Of a DNA stretch of 23,432 nucleotides, positions 1 to 6,687 are shown one piece after another. A program made the position numbers and the translations under genes. Below the pieces are notes generated by a model, which ran no database searches, was not told where the DNA came from, and saw only the letters and a list, made by a program, of their open reading frames with translations. The stretch spans positions 1 through 23,432 of the forward strand of contig JAZRYX010000068.1 in assembly GCA_045600945.1 (NCBI GenBank), in the 5' to 3' direction. Position 1 is the stretch's first letter. Every line of letters begins with the position of its first letter. The DNA is from Darwinimomas sp045600945. GTDB taxonomy: Bacteria > Bacillota > Clostridia > Lachnospirales > Lachnospiraceae.

Positions 1-45
1 TATCATAAGTATTGCTGCAATAAGCAATGTTATTAGTCTTTTCAT
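1..45 (-). CDS. Partial secreted or membrane protein, N-terminus only
   Basis: Reading leftward from an ATG at 45, only 15 codons lie in the window: MKRLITLLIAAILMI. Two positive residues followed by an unbroken hydrophobic run are typical of a Sec signal peptide or first membrane helix. An AGGAG ribosome site lies about nine bases upstream. The gene is downstream of three double-glycine peptide genes on the same strand, 65 bases after the last stop, so it is probably in the same operon. It could be an exported accessory or immunity protein, but nothing in the visible residues decides this. Confidence 0.6.
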   Translation of the reverse strand, partial: MKRLITLLIAAILMI

Positions 46-110
46 ATTGATTTGCTCCTCTGAGACCATGAATCAATGTAATGTATGCTTTCAATCTTCT
101 TATAATTTCA

Positions 111-239
111 TCATCCGACATCAAGCCAGCTAGGGGGATCTTTTACCCCTCCTGTAACCTGTTCCAAATCTTCCATCGAAAGCTCTGTTACTTCCTCACA
201 ATGCTCTTCGTTATTTATACATTTCTTCTCTTCTGACAT
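111..239 (-). CDS. Double-glycine leader peptide, third of three (42 aa)
   Basis: A 42-residue precursor: it begins MSEEKKC, carries the leader motif VTELSMEDLEQVTGG ending at Gly31, and has a very short 11-residue core, VKDPPSWLDVG. The ribosome site GGGGGAGG is six to eight bases before the ATG. The LSxEDLxxVxGG pattern is the classical double-glycine leader cleaved by C39-peptidase ABC transporters of bacteriocins and other exported peptides. The leader matches those of the two upstream peptides almost residue for residue, while the core is unrelated to theirs. No modification enzyme or transporter is in the window; they may lie beyond the left edge. Function unknown: bacteriocin, signalling peptide or modified RiPP are all possible. 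The gene is too short for routine ORF thresholds. Confidence 0.75.
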   Translation of the reverse strand: MSEEKKCINNEEHCEEVTELSMEDLEQVTGGVKDPPSWLDVG

Positions 240-253
240 TTTCGCCTCCCCCG

Positions 254-454
254 TCAATTATTTTTATCAACAAAAGTATACATAACATCCTGTGCCTCTG
301 TCTGGCCTATGACTCCTGCTGCACCTGGTCCCATTACAGGGCCTGCACCACCCGTTACCTGCTCCAGATCCTCCATTGAAAGTTCTGTTACTCCTTCAGG
401 GAGTTCTTCATACTTTCCTTTAAGTGCGTTAAGCTCTTCTTTATTCTTTGACAT
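254..454 (-). CDS. Double-glycine leader peptide, second of three (66 aa)
   Basis: A 66-residue precursor. The leader runs to Gly36 and contains LPEGVTELSMEDLEQVTGG, then a 30-residue core opens with a Gly/Ala/Pro-rich stretch (AGPVMGPGAAGVIG) and ends polar (FVDKNN). AAGGAG sits nine bases upstream of the ATG. The double-glycine leader family is exported and trimmed by ABC transporters with a C39 peptidase domain. The glycine-rich, mildly hydrophobic start of the core resembles unmodified class II bacteriocins with GxxxG-like packing, but the core is short and has no Cys, so a lantibiotic-type thioether is unlikely. It lies between two paralogues, 14 bases before the next start codon. Role as bacteriocin or signal is inference. 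Confidence 0.8.
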   Translation of the reverse strand: MSKNKEELNALKGKYEELPEGVTELSMEDLEQVTGGAGPVMGPGAAGVIGQTEAQDVMYTFVDKNN

Positions 455-512
455 AGTAATTTTCTCCTTGTTACTTAATTCCAGATGCCGGATTTAAAAT
501 CGGGGCGCTCAC

Positions 513-677
513 TCACCTATAGTTGCACGTAATGTTGCCGTCAGGGTCAATGGAGGGTTTAACGGCCTGCATGCCGGGGAAAACGCCACCCGTTACCTGC
601 TCCAGATCTTCCATCGAAAGTTCCGTTACTCCTTCTGGGAGTTCTCCGTTATTTAAGCATTTCTTTTCTTCTGACAT
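513..677 (-). CDS. Double-glycine leader peptide, first of three (54 aa)
   Basis: A 54-residue precursor read from an ATG at 677 with AAAGGAGG eight to nine bases upstream. Like the third peptide it starts MSEEKKC. Its leader ends LPEGVTELSMEDLEQVTGG at Gly31, giving a 23-residue core that starts VFPGMQAV, contains PDGN and ends ITCNYR. The core has a single Cys. This is the promoter-proximal member of the trio, with a TATAAT box about 47 bases before the start. Leader conservation extends to the DNA (the 51 bases encoding EGVTELSMEDLEQVTGG are nearly identical in all three genes), so the genes probably arose by duplication with replaced or fast-diverging cores. Function is not known. Confidence 0.75.
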   Translation of the reverse strand: MSEEKKCLNNGELPEGVTELSMEDLEQVTGGVFPGMQAVKPSIDPDGNITCNYR

Positions 678-723
678 GACTTATATCCTCCTTTGTCACA
701 GATATTTGTCTCTCTATATATAC

Positions 724-753
724 ATTATACGATGAAACCGGAAAAATGGCTAA
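724..753 (-). promoter_or_regulatory. Candidate promoter of the peptide operon
   Basis: On the minus strand a perfect TATAAT (724-729) lies 46 bases before the first peptide start codon. A weak -35, TTAGCC, is 18 bases further upstream (748-753). There is no extended -10. It is the only good -10 between the repeats and the peptide genes. Confidence 0.5.
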
Positions 754-784
754 TAAATCTGGAACCTACCTGAACCCAGGGAAA

Positions 785-898
785 GGGGGAAATTATGTCT
801 TTCTATAAGGCCGGAAATGGAAATTCCCCCTCATTACAAGATAAAATCCAGCATTTAAGTAGGGGATTTTCTTCCGGACTGAGAGGTCATTTAGTCCG
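785..898. other. Non-coding stretch with two hairpins
   Basis: No credible gene lies between 731 and 1378. This part holds two inverted repeats: GGGGGAA (785-791) pairing with TTCCCCC (824-830), and CGGACT (875-880) pairing with AGTCCG (893-898) across a 12-base loop. They precede the two large direct repeats and may belong to the same structured element. Confidence 0.4.
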
Positions 899-1021
899 AT
901 TTTTTGAATTTCTACGGCCGTAGAAATCGCGATTTTGAGAAAAAAACGCATTTTCAGGACTTAGGGCAACAATAGTACCCTAAACATGTAAAGACGATTT
1001 TGATGCCGATTTTGATCATTT
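893..1021. repeat. Intergenic palindromic repeat, copy 1
   Basis: About 129 bases, repeated 183 bases downstream. Parts in order: a perfect 20-base palindrome centred on ACGGCCGT (908-927); an A-rich spacer; GCATTTTCAG; then a 62-base block (960-1021) identical to the second copy. Within the block TTAGGG and CCCTAA can pair across 11 bases, and GATTTTGAT occurs twice. The block is not coding in any convincing frame. It could be an extragenic palindromic element, a structured RNA or a protein-binding array. Confidence 0.75.
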
Positions 1022-1074
1022 ATCTGCATCATTGTAGTTTGTGTAAATCACTTCATGCAGACAGACAGATCATC

Positions 1075-1204
1075 TAGTGCCAAAATCGTGAATTCTTGGC
1101 CCAAGAAATGCCGTTTTTTGGAAAATTTCGCATTTTCAGAAGCTTAGGGCAACAATAGTACCCTAAACATGTAAAGACGATTTTGATGCCGATTTTGATC
1201 ATTT
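1075..1204. repeat. Intergenic palindromic repeat, copy 2
   Basis: Second copy. The palindrome here is TTCTTGG-C-CCAAGAA (1093-1107), in the same place relative to GCATTTTCAG as the palindrome of copy 1 but with different arm bases, so pairing is kept while sequence has changed. The 1143-1204 block is identical over 62 bases to 960-1021. The spacer between the palindrome and GCATTTTCAG has diverged. Copy 2 ends 16 bases before the inverted-repeat element at 1220. Confidence 0.75.
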
Positions 1205-1219
1205 TCTTTACTGATCCCG

Positions 1220-1302
1220 GTTTGCAGAATAATTGAAAGTGTAACATAAGGGTTCCTTAATAATTATATTAAATATATTAGACTTTCAATCTTTCTGCAA
1301 AC
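1220..1302. repeat. 83-bp element with 21-bp terminal inverted repeats
   Basis: The left end (1220-1240, starting GTTTGCAGAA and ending ATTGAAAGT) is the reverse complement of the right end (1282-1302) at 19 of 21 positions. The 41-base interior is very A+T rich and has a small TAAGG/CCTTA hairpin. The architecture fits a miniature inverted-repeat element or a long RNA hairpin. No clear target-site duplication is visible in the flanks. Confidence 0.6.
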
Positions 1303-1378
1303 TATAATAATCCGAAGCAAGCACCTGATAAACGGCTTGAAGTGGATTTCTCCATCGTATATATCCTTTCGGCTATTG

Positions 1379-1459
1379 TTACGGTAGATAATCCTTATCC
1401 TCATACCACAGAAAAGTATACGGAATCTTGCCTATCTTGATTTTGGCTTTGTCTGCCAT
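1379..1459 (-). CDS. Tiny ORF after the HTH gene (26 aa), possible remnant
   Basis: An ATG 14 bases after the HTH gene, preceded by a GGGAG-like ribosome site, opens 26 codons starting MADKAKIKIGKIPYTF and ending YEDKDYLP. The residues are protein-like, and another short open stretch in the same frame continues after two stops. It may therefore be the stump of a longer partner gene of the HTH protein. I do not recognise a family. It may also be chance. Confidence 0.25.
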   Translation of the reverse strand: MADKAKIKIGKIPYTFLWYEDKDYLP

Positions 1460-1473
1460 CTTATCATCTCCCG

Positions 1474-1647
1474 TTATCTTGATTCTTTCCTTCTCTTATC
1501 TTCCGGCTTTACTGCATCCTTCGGAACCAGATACATATTTCCCATCTTGATCACTCCGGGGATCCTGTCCTTAGCTATTAATTCTTGTATCCATCTTTTG
1601 CTCACGTTCCATTTCTCGCTCAAGTCTTTAACCGATACATAATCCAT
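1474..1647 (-). CDS. Small helix-turn-helix DNA-binding protein (57 aa)
   Basis: A 57-residue protein starting MDYVSVKDLSEKWNVSKRW. The pattern is that of excisionase/MerR-like winged HTH domains (HTH_17 type): VSVKDLSEKWNVSKRWIQELI forms the helix-turn-helix (residues 4-24), IPGVIKMGNMYLVP the wing (29-42), and DAVKPEDKRRKESR a basic tail. Such stand-alone proteins are common in clostridial accessory DNA, often next to Fic or toxin-antitoxin-like genes. None is visible here, only a 26-codon ORF downstream. GAGGTG lies ten bases before the ATG. The promoter carries a TTCGC-N4-GCGAA palindrome in its spacer, which suggests autoregulation. The family call is good; the biological role is unknown. 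Confidence 0.7.
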   Translation of the reverse strand: MDYVSVKDLSEKWNVSKRWIQELIAKDRIPGVIKMGNMYLVPKDAVKPEDKRRKESR

Positions 1648-1686
1648 ATTTCAAAACACCTCTGAATAATATTATTTAATAAGTAT

Positions 1687-1715
1687 ATTATACTTCGCGA
1701 TTGCGAATGATGTAA
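1687..1715 (-). promoter_or_regulatory. Promoter with embedded palindrome, HTH gene
   Basis: Minus-strand TTACAT (1710-1715), a 17-base spacer and TATAAT (1687-1692), 39 bases before the HTH start codon. The spacer contains the inverted repeat TTCGC-GATT-GCGAA (1694-1707), placed where a bound repressor would block RNA polymerase. Operator function is inference. Confidence 0.6.
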
Positions 1716-2132
1716 GGGGTAAACCTCATAATTAAAACATATTTTTCATAATACATGCTTCCACAGGGGGATAAGTGTATAGCCTTATGGAATTCCACAA
1801 ATTCAACCAAAGGATCTCTTAACAGGGGTCCTTATCTGTTTCATCGGGTGCATAGTGCACCCCATATCGGGTGCTATACGCACCTACAACTATATAATAT
1901 AGAGAAAGAGAAATTATTTCTCTTTTCTCTTCTCAACAAAATAATAAAATGGGTGCTCGTAAACTCGCAGGCCCTGATCGCTTACGCTGGGCCCAAGCCC
2001 ATTTTATTGTATGATATAAAAACCAGAAAATAGCCCGCCCCCGCCCGCGCGCCCGAAAAAACACCCCCGCTGCCAAACTCCTAAAAAAGATGGGTTCTGG
2101 AAGAATTTGGGTGGATTAGATTCGCAGCGAAT
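1716..2132. other. Gene-less stretch rich in hairpins
   Basis: No credible gene. Visible structure: GGGTGCA-TAG-TGCACCC (1846-1862); GGTGC-N5-GCACC (1870-1884), whose left arm can instead pair with GCACCC at 1857-1862; GAGAAAGAGAAAT with its near complement (1902-1929); and AATAAAATGGG (1943-1953) with CCCATTTTATT (1998-2008), enclosing a GGCCC/GGGCC pair. A short C-rich patch (2033-2070) differs in composition from its surroundings. ATTCGC-A-GCGAAT (2120-2132) closes the stretch. Confidence 0.45.
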
Positions 2133-2184
2133 AAAAAATAAGGGCGTCCATCAAGAAAATCATCCTGTCATGCCCTTATTTTTT
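2133..2184. terminator. Terminator-like 13-bp hairpin, bidirectional
   Basis: AAAAAATAAGGGC (2133-2145) and GCCCTTATTTTTT (2172-2184) are exact complements around a 26-base loop, with T runs on either strand. The loop is long for a classical terminator, so it might be another dispersed element. No gene ends immediately next to it. Confidence 0.45.
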
Positions 2185-2363
2185 CTTATTTGCCTTGTAA
2201 TCACTTTTTATGCCAGTCTGTAGAAATAGTGCGTCTGTATGCAGAATCGCTCCTACGAGGCATATGGAGCTTTATGGTCTTGCTACTTTCCTCCTATTTT
2301 TATCAAACGCTTGCCCTGGTTAAAAAGGTGGTTAAAAAGCGGTTAAGAATTCAATTTTTCGGT

Positions 2364-2408
2364 AAAAACAAAAACGGCAGAAACCTTGTAAAATCAAAGG
2401 ATTCTGCC
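2364..2408 (-). terminator. Rho-independent terminator of the tRNA genes
   Basis: On the minus strand, 14 bases after tRNA-Met, GGCAGAATCCTTTG pairs with CAAGGTTTCTGCC (2376-2408 on the plus strand) and is followed by TTTTTGTTTTT. A strong stem plus U tract in the right place. Confidence 0.85.
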
Positions 2409-2422
2409 ATTTTTCATCTTAG

Positions 2423-2496
2423 TAGCGGAAGGGAGACTTGAACTCTCGACACTGCGGGTATGAACCGCATGCTCTAGCCAACTGAGCTATTCCGCC
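2423..2496 (-). tRNA. tRNA-Met (CAT)
   Basis: A 74-base cloverleaf. The acceptor stem GGCGGAA pairs with TTCCGCT with one G-T end pair. The D-arm is TAGCTCAGTTGGCTAGAGCA, the anticodon loop reads TTCATAC with anticodon CAT, and the T-loop is GTTCAAGTC. The discriminator is A and CCA is not encoded. A CAT anticodon can also be tRNA-Ile2 after lysidine modification; the paired acceptor start argues against initiator tRNA. The gene follows tRNA-Val by 23 bases on the same strand. Confidence 0.92.
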
Positions 2497-2519
2497 ATAT
2501 TCATTTTTCTGCGTCTGAG

Positions 2520-2592
2520 TGGGGCGTATAGGGCTCGAACCTATGACCCCCTGCTTGTAAGGCAGATGCTCTCCCAGCTGAGCTAACACCCC
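2520..2592 (-). tRNA. tRNA-Val (TAC)
   Basis: A 73-base cloverleaf. The acceptor GGGGTGT pairs with ACGCCCC, the D-arm is TAGCTCAGCTGGGAGAGCA, the anticodon loop CTTACAA gives anticodon TAC (valine), and the T-arm carries GGTTCGAGCC. The discriminator is A and CCA is not encoded. It is the first gene after the consensus promoter at 2611-2639. Confidence 0.95.
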
Positions 2593-2610
2593 GAAATTGA
2601 CGCAAAAAAG

Positions 2611-2639
2611 ATTATAAGAAATATTAAGCTTAATGTCAA
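2611..2639 (-). promoter_or_regulatory. Consensus promoter of the tRNA genes
   Basis: Minus-strand TTGACA (2634-2639), an exact 17-base spacer and TATAAT (2611-2616), 18 bases before tRNA-Val. Both hexamers match the housekeeping sigma consensus perfectly. The -35 box begins three bases after the stop codon of the S41 protease gene. Confidence 0.93.
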
Positions 2640-2642
2640 GGA

Positions 2643-3941
2643 CTATTTATTAAGTTCTTTTACTGCAGCGGCATACTGGTTATCATTTTCATCCGTATAT
2701 TTCCGGCATTTTTCATCAAGCACAATCTTTATGTCCGGCCTGAGTCCCTCTCCGTGAAGGTCTACACCGTCAGGCGTGTAATAGTGCTCCGTCGTAAGTT
2801 TGATGGCTGACCCGTCCGCAAGATTGATGACATTCTGTACTATACCTTTGCCGAATGTCTGGGTGCCGATCACCTTTGCCCACTTATAATCAATCATAGC
2901 ACCGGTGAAAACCTCGGATGCCGATGCACTGTTTTCGTTTACGAGAACCACTATCGGAATATCGACCTGATGTCCGTCCTGTGTGAAGTATCTCTCACCG
3001 ACCCCGTCACGGTTTGCCGTATAAACTATAAGGCCGTCATGTTCTTTCACGCCGTCCGGAAGTACATAATCTATCATCGTGACTGCCGCCTTAAGAACTC
3101 CGCCCGGATTATCTCTTAAGTCGATTATGATGCCCTTGGCACCTTTGCTTTCAAAATCATCTATCGCAGTCTTGAATTCTTCGGCAGTGACATCACCGAA
3201 CTGAGCTATCTCGATATATCCGATATCATCATCCGTCATCTCTGTGTATACCGTCTGATTTTTAACTTCATCTCTTGTGATAGTGATATCAACTTCCTTT
3301 GCATCCCGGATAAATGTAATCGTGACATCCGTTCCCTTCTCTCCGCGTATCATGTCATAGATCACCGTATCAAAATCCACACCTTCCACTGACTCTCCGT
3401 CAACCTTGTAAATGATATCTCCGGGCAGGACTCCCGCCTTTTCTGCCGGTGAATCCTCAATAACGGATGTTACGGTCAATATGCCTTTATCGACATCTTC
3501 CTGAACGACCGCTCCTATGCCGTAAAACTTTCCGCTCAATGATGAATTCAGTTTCTTATACTCGTCTCTGCTGTAATATGCGGCATACTTATCATTCAGT
3601 CCGCTCATATATCCTTTATAGATTCCGCTCTCAATGGCCTGAGGATCCTGTTCGTAAAGGAAATACTTGTTTACGATATCCTGAATGGTCAAAAGCTTAT
3701 TCTCGACACGTGCTATATTCAGACTACCTCCCTCTGAGGTAACCTGCTCGGTCGGCTCCGTATTCTTATAGCTCTGGAGCTGCGGATTATTGATTATCGT
3801 GATAAAGAAAGCAAGCCCGCCTATAAGGCACAGAAGGCCGAGAGTCACAACGACTCCTGCCAGCATTCCCCTTGCGAACTTACCGTCACTTTTCTTTTCT
3901 TCTGTTGTCTCTTCCTGTAAAGTTTTGTTATCTTCTTCCAT
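2643..3941 (-). CDS. S41 family carboxy-terminal processing protease
   Basis: A 432-residue membrane-anchored serine protease of the CtpA/CtpB/Prc family, which cuts substrates near their C-termini outside the membrane. A charged cytoplasmic start (1-25) precedes one membrane helix (about 26-50). A PDZ domain covers roughly 135-220 (YGIGAVVQ, SPAEKAGVLPGDII). The S41 domain follows, with IIIDLRDNPGG at 271-281, NSASASE giving the likely catalytic Ser340, and FGKG giving Lys365, a 25-residue spacing as in the family. The C-terminus carries GEGLRPDI. It starts seven bases after the M23 hydrolase gene and is last in the regulator-ftsEX-hydrolase operon, so processing or control of the wall hydrolase is an attractive but unproven role. 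Length is normal for Firmicutes. Confidence 0.95.
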   Translation of the reverse strand: MEEDNKTLQEETTEEKKSDGKFARGMLAGVVVTLGLLCLIGGLAFFITIINNPQLQSYKNTEPTEQVTSEGGSLNIARVENKLLTIQDIVNKYFLYEQDPQAIESGIYKGYMSGLNDKYAAYYSRDEYKKLNSSLSGKFYGIGAVVQEDVDKGILTVTSVIEDSPAEKAGVLPGDIIYKVDGESVEGVDFDTVIYDMIRGEKGTDVTITFIRDAKEVDITITRDEVKNQTVYTEMTDDDIGYIEIAQFGDVTAEEFKTAIDDFESKGAKGIIIDLRDNPGGVLKAAVTMIDYVLPDGVKEHDGLIVYTANRDGVGERYFTQDGHQVDIPIVVLVNENSASASEVFTGAMIDYKWAKVIGTQTFGKGIVQNVINLADGSAIKLTTEHYYTPDGVDLHGEGLRPDIKIVLDEKCRKYTDENDNQYAAAVKELNK

Positions 3942-3948
3942 GTCTGTC

Positions 3949-5124
3949 TTACGGACTTACGTATTTAAGCGGATTCACATAGGCACCGTTTGAACGTATT
4001 CCGAAATGAAGATGAGGTCCCGATGAATATCCTGTGGAACCTGACTTCGCTATAGTCTCTCCTTGTTTAACTTGCTGTCCCGGACTTACAAGCAGCTGAC
4101 TGCAATGCATATAAACTGTCGATACCGATCCACCGTGACTTATCATAACATAGTTTCCTGCTGACGGTGAATAAGTCGCAATCGTGACTTCTCCGTCTGC
4201 CGCGGCCTTTATCGCAGATCCGCTCGCCACACCGATATCGATTCCCTGATGATTGGTGGATGCACCGGCAACCGGCTGCTCTCTGGCTCCGAAATAAGAA
4301 GTGATTCTTGATGATGCCGGACAAGGCCAGATGAAATGTATGTTTCCGAGATCTACGGTCTGATATGTCTTGCCTGCAGCCTCGGCGGCCTTGCGCGCTT
4401 CTTCTTCTCTTCTTTTTATCTCGGCTTCGATAGCCTTGATCGTGTCTTCCTGTTTCTTGATTTCTCTTTCATATTCTTCAAGCTGAACCTCTGCAACACC
4501 GATCTGAGATTCATATTTCTGCATCTCACTCTTTTTATCAGCCTGGAGTTTCTCGATACTTGACTTCTTATCTTCTGCAATCTCTTTTGCGGTCTTCAGC
4601 TCATCGGCAGCATTTTCCAGTTCTTCTTTTTTCTCGTTGAGTTCCTGTTGAGTCTTTTCGTACTCATCAAGCTGAGTCCGGTCATAATGACTTATCTTCT
4701 CGATATACTCGGTCCTGTTCAAAAGTTCCGGCAGTGATTTTGAATTCATCATCATGTCCAGGAAAGTCGTATCGGATCTTTCATACATGTATTTGATGCG
4801 GAGCTTCATGTCCTCGTACTGCTTGTCCGACCTTTTCTGAATCTCTTCTATCTCCTGTTCCTTGACGCTTATCTCCTCTTCCTTCTGAGTGATTTCCTCA
4901 CCGAGTTCTAAAATCTCTGCAGTGACGCTGTCGATATCTTCATCAAGTTTTTTTACATAAGCACCGATATCGGATTTAAGTTTGCTCAGTTCGGATATCA
5001 TCGACTCTGTTTTCTTTTTTTCTTTTTCGAGATCCTTCTTTTTATTCTGCGCACTTGTAATACCCTGGTTCGTGATTGCCAGGGTAACTGCGGTTGCTAT
5101 GATAAGTGCCTGTCTGAAGATCAT
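3949..5124 (-). CDS. Coiled-coil M23 peptidoglycan hydrolase (PcsB/EnvC-like)
   Basis: A 391-residue exported protein. The hydrophobic start (1-25) ending TSA-QNKKK looks like a signal peptide. A long coiled coil rich in Glu and Lys covers about 28-250, then a C-terminal M23 (LytM) endopeptidase domain covers about 265-391. Zinc ligands are visible: His292 and Asp296 in NHQGIDIG, and HLHFG at 371-375, with His340 in MYMHCS as the further active-site His. All residues expected for an active enzyme are present, unlike degenerate EnvC of Gram-negatives. It starts three bases after ftsX. FtsEX is known to gate such coiled-coil hydrolases in Firmicutes and Proteobacteria, so it is the likely partner for septal wall splitting. 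An antisense 85-codon frame inside it is a shadow. Confidence 0.93.
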   Translation of the reverse strand: MIFRQALIIATAVTLAITNQGITSAQNKKKDLEKEKKKTESMISELSKLKSDIGAYVKKLDEDIDSVTAEILELGEEITQKEEEISVKEQEIEEIQKRSDKQYEDMKLRIKYMYERSDTTFLDMMMNSKSLPELLNRTEYIEKISHYDRTQLDEYEKTQQELNEKKEELENAADELKTAKEIAEDKKSSIEKLQADKKSEMQKYESQIGVAEVQLEEYEREIKKQEDTIKAIEAEIKRREEEARKAAEAAGKTYQTVDLGNIHFIWPCPASSRITSYFGAREQPVAGASTNHQGIDIGVASGSAIKAAADGEVTIATYSPSAGNYVMISHGGSVSTVYMHCSQLLVSPGQQVKQGETIAKSGSTGYSSGPHLHFGIRSNGAYVNPLKYVSP

Positions 5125-5127
5125 ATA

Positions 5128-6018
5128 TTATACTCTCAAATGTCTGTTTAGTGCGAAAAGGCTTGTGAAAAATCCTATGCCTACTCCGAGCAGAAGCGCC
5201 ACGATTGCCATCGGCGGGAACAATTTCGTAATCGGAATGAAATTAAAAGCATCTGACAGAATAGAGAAGTTCCTCTGCAGATACCCGATGGCATAATTGT
5301 ACATGAAATATGCAATTGCAAGCGGAATCGCCGTTCCTATGAGTCCGAGTATCACACCCTCGATTATGAACGGGGCCCGTATCATGGAGTTCGTCGCACC
5401 TACAAGTCTCATGATTGCCGTCTCTGACTTTCTGAACTCTGCCGAAATGATTATCGTATTGCGGATAAGGAATGCAGCAACTGCAAGCAGCACACAGATA
5501 AGTACAAGTGATACTACAAGAAGTGCATTGTTAAATCCTGTCAGTACCGATCCGGCCTGACTTGAATAATTAACCTGACGCACACCGTCAAGCCCTTCCA
5601 GCCACTCGACAAATTGCTTCTGCTTTGAGATATCATTTATCCAGATCGAATAACTGGAGCTGCCCTTAAGGGGATTATCTTCGGCAAATCCCTCCGCCAG
5701 TTCTTCTCTGCCTTCAAAGTAGTCGGCTTTAAACTCTTCCCATGCTTCATCGGCCGATGTGAACTGCATGTCTTTTACTTCAGGTCGTTTGCTTATCTCA
5801 TCACCGATGGCTTTTATTTCATTTTCATTTAAGTCCTCATTGAAAAATACAGTTATGCCGACTTTGGATTCAATGTTATTGACTATGCTTCTTAAATTTA
5901 CGATAACCGCGAAAAACAGACAGAACAAAAAAATACATGCCGAAATCGTCGCCACGCTCGCAAGCGAAAGTCTGATATTCTTGCATATATTCTTAAATGC
6001 CTGCCCTATGCTATACAT
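5128..6018 (-). CDS. ftsX: Cell division protein FtsX
   Basis: A 296-residue permease-like partner of FtsE. A short cytoplasmic N-terminus (MYSIGQAFKNICKN) leads into a membrane helix (about 18-44), then an extracytoplasmic domain of about 120 residues where the M23 hydrolase would dock. Three more helices follow at about 163-186, 213-240 and 266-290. This is the standard four-helix FtsX fold, with the FtsX signature around ETAIMRLVGATNSMIRAPFI. The start overlaps the end of ftsE by eight bases (ATGTATAG), the usual translational coupling for ftsEX. The hydrolase gene follows after three bases. Confidence 0.96.
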   Translation of the reverse strand: MYSIGQAFKNICKNIRLSLASVATISACIFLFCLFFAVIVNLRSIVNNIESKVGITVFFNEDLNENEIKAIGDEISKRPEVKDMQFTSADEAWEEFKADYFEGREELAEGFAEDNPLKGSSSYSIWINDISKQKQFVEWLEGLDGVRQVNYSSQAGSVLTGFNNALLVVSLVLICVLLAVAAFLIRNTIIISAEFRKSETAIMRLVGATNSMIRAPFIIEGVILGLIGTAIPLAIAYFMYNYAIGYLQRNFSILSDAFNFIPITKLFPPMAIVALLLGVGIGFFTSLFALNRHLRV

Positions 6019-6670
6019 CGCTCTTTACCACTCCTTTATCCAGCGTAATAACTCTCTTGCCCATACTGTCCACGATCGCGCGGGAATGCGTGATCACGAC
6101 TACGGTGGTTCCCTGTTTGTTGATATCATCGATGAGTTTCATTATGTCTTTTGCAGTTGCCTCATCCAGGTTTCCCGTGGGCTCGTCACAAAGGAGTATC
6201 GATGGTTTGTTAACGATAGCACGCGCTATCGCAACACGCTGTTTCTCTCCGCCTGAAAGCTGATTCGGATATGATTTATATTTTGATGACAGTCCGACTT
6301 TTCTGAGTATCTCGGGAACTGACTCTCTGATCTCATGAGTGCTTTTTCCGATTACACGCTGCGCGAAGGCAACATTTTCATAAACCGTACGGTCCGGAAG
6401 GAGCCTGAAGTCCTGGAACACTACTCCCAGTCTTCTTCTGTACTTCGGCACGAATCTGCGCGGCATATTGCTGAGTGTATAATCATCAACGACTATCTCA
6501 CCTTCCGACGCATCGATTTCTTTTAAGAGCAGTCTGAGCAGTGTACTCTTTCCGCTGCCTGACTTGCCCATAAAGAAAACGAACTCGCCGTCCTCAATCA
6601 CAAGGTCTATGTGATGTAAGGCCTTCGTGCCGTTCTCATATGTTTTGCTGACATCATTGATCTCTATCAT
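6011..6670 (-). CDS. ftsE: Cell division ATP-binding protein FtsE
   Basis: A 219-residue ABC ATPase of normal length. Walker A is GKSGSGKST (35-43), the Q-loop Gln is 86 in VVFQDFRLLPDRT, a typical FtsE signature, the ABC signature is LSGGE (138-142), Walker B is LLCDEPTGNLD (159-169), and the switch His is 195. It powers FtsX to activate the downstream wall hydrolase. The ATG is 17 bases after the regulator gene stop, with GGAG upstream. It overlaps ftsX by eight bases. Confidence 0.97.
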   Translation of the reverse strand: MIEINDVSKTYENGTKALHHIDLVIEDGEFVFFMGKSGSGKSTLLRLLLKEIDASEGEIVVDDYTLSNMPRRFVPKYRRRLGVVFQDFRLLPDRTVYENVAFAQRVIGKSTHEIRESVPEILRKVGLSSKYKSYPNQLSGGEKQRVAIARAIVNKPSILLCDEPTGNLDEATAKDIMKLIDDINKQGTTVVVITHSRAIVDSMGKRVITLDKGVVKSDV

Positions 6671-6687
6671 GAATGCTGACTCCGCGA

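Noticed and set aside
960..1204. CRISPR array
   Set aside because: Only two long repeats, with an internal palindrome and non-spacer-like sequence between them; no cas genes nearby.
1755..2033. 92-codon plus-strand ORF
   Set aside because: No ribosome site; its sequence is made of the hairpin arms at 1846-2008, which explain its openness better than a protein would.
2190..2441. 83-codon plus-strand ORF
   Set aside because: It runs antisense through the tRNA terminator and into tRNA-Met and has no ribosome site or protein-like pattern.
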